Source: Lactiplantibacillus modestisalitolerans (GTDB lineage Bacteria; Bacillota; Bacilli; Lactobacillales; Lactobacillaceae). From it: a stretch of DNA of 64,000 nt. Location of the stretch: contig NZ_BJEA01000018.1 of NCBI RefSeq assembly GCF_005405425.1, positions 1 through 64,000 on the forward strand. Reading direction: 5' to 3'. Below are positions 63,428 to 64,000 of the stretch, piece by piece; position 1 is the first letter of the stretch; every line of letters starts with the position of its first letter. The notes beneath the pieces are model-generated. The model was not told where the DNA came from, did no database searches, and saw nothing but the letters and a program-made list of their open reading frames with translations. Position numbers and translations under genes: made by a program.

Positions 63428-63476
63428 GAGCGCGATATCAATTGGCGGAATATTGCGGGTCCCAATCGGTGTCGAG

Positions 63477-63577
63477 ACTGCCGCCAGCAGCGGGTGTCAC
63501 CGGGTGGCTGGAACACTGCGGGCATCGATTCGAGCTCACTCAGAAAAACCACTGAGCAATTTCAAACATGATGCCTA
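63477..63577. repeat. decayed R1 repeat element, copy 3
   Basis: GACTGCCGCCAGCAGCGGGT through GGCTGGAACAC repeats the left end of copy 1 (55753). A remnant of the inner hairpin (CGAGCTCACTCA / TGAG.AATT) follows; the right arm is missing. The remainder up to 63820 is AT-rich, with a doubled TCGATAAC string near 63629 and 63660. Confidence 0.75.
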
Positions 63578-63820
63578 TTTTGGCCCCGCTAAAGTGCATG
63601 CAATGCTAGTCTCATCAACTTATTTTTCGATAACTAAATTTTTGTGAAAATATTAATTTATCGATAACGGTATGTTACACTAATAAGTGCAAAACCAGTG
63701 GTAGCATGGATTAGGTGCTGTGAAAGTTATTGCTTTTTTAGTACAATCCTCGAAAAGTTCAGGTGAATAACTATCGGAACTAGCAAGTGCTACCGCGAAA
63801 AAGACTTTGGAGGGGTTCAC

Positions 63821-64000
63821 ATGCAGATTCGGCGATTCACAACCATTGCGGCTAGTTTAGCAATGGTGATTGCAGGATTAAGTGGCTGTGGTAATTCAAC
63901 TAGCAGTCAAAAGAAGAGTAGTAGTAGCAGTAGTAGTAGTGCCAAGAAGACGACGGCGGTCACCACGTCAGCGTCGAAAACGACCTACACGTCACCGTCG
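63821..64000 (+). CDS. lipoprotein, 3' end outside the window
   Basis: GGAGGGG lies before the ATG. The first 60 residues show a lipoprotein signal (M-Q-I-R-R-F-T-T-I-A-A-S ... I-A-G-L-S-G-C), then a Ser/Lys/Thr-rich low-complexity linker encoded partly by AGT/AGC runs. The functional domain lies beyond the window edge, so no role can be given. It has its own promoter region and follows the terminator of the sulfation operon. Confidence 0.8.
   Translation, partial: MQIRRFTTIAASLAMVIAGLSGCGNSTSSQKKSSSSSSSSAKKTTAVTTSASKTTYTSPS

Overview
The window looks like chromosomal DNA of a lactic acid bacterium of the family Lactobacillaceae. The signs are housekeeping genes in typical Lactobacillus neighbourhoods (leuS - murJ/ytgP - rsuA; pepV; deoxynucleoside kinase; mscL), T-box leaders before leuS, asnS and metE, an SMK-box (SAM-III) leader before metK, purine-rich ribosome binding sites and a moderate GC content. 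I cannot fix the species; a Levilactobacillus/Lactiplantibacillus-like genome is an inference. No phage, transposase or plasmid gene is visible.

Layout. 0-7.7 kb (mostly minus): purine phosphoribosyltransferase + permease with PurBox-like sites, GNAT, metallophosphoesterase, hemH-mntH, and an amino-acid/S-methylmethionine permease divergent from mmuM (7.8 kb, plus). 8.9-11.9 kb: a two-gene, AT-richer cassette of unknown function. 12-17.6 kb: membrane protein, SMK-box metK, a GT-C type membrane glycosyltransferase, MFS exporter. 17.7-19.1 kb: a 41-aa membrane peptide and a type I-E CRISPR array (17 repeats plus one degenerate) with no cas genes in the window. 19.1-31.5 kb: rRNA methylase-like gene with an apparent AUU start, PAP2 phosphatase, T-box leuS, orphan bacteriocin-immunity-like gene, murJ-like flippase, rsuA, a repeat array, nnrD, pepV, usp, glycerophosphodiesterase, deoxynucleoside kinase. 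31.7-46.5 kb: mscL, alpha/beta hydrolase, T-box asnS, acetyltransferase, K+ channel, small kinases and hydrolases, a LytTR/AgrC-type two-component system, CPBP protease, C39-like peptidase, OhrR, and tRNA-Leu and tRNA-His. 46.7-64 kb: a surface arylsulfate sulfotransferase, an envelope operon with a 39-aa peptide and a lipoprotein, gtrA, yisL, metE-yitJ behind a displaced Met T-box, and finally a five-gene sulfation operon.

The most interesting system is the operon at 57.2-63.3 kb: PAPS-type sulfotransferase - ATP sulfurylase (sat) - APS kinase (cysC) - DHH/DHHA1 phosphoesterase (probable pAp phosphatase) - membrane-anchored arylsulfate sulfotransferase. It can make PAPS from sulfate, use it, and clear the pAp by-product. 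The reductive branch (PAPS reductase, sulfite reductase) is absent from the window, so the operon looks built to sulfate a product rather than to assimilate sulfur. A second arylsulfate sulfotransferase paralogue lies 9 kb away. Two families of dispersed, highly structured repeats are also prominent. One forms about 180-nt nested cruciforms and sits between the Met T-box and metE. The other abuts gene 3' ends and in two cases supplies the stop codon.
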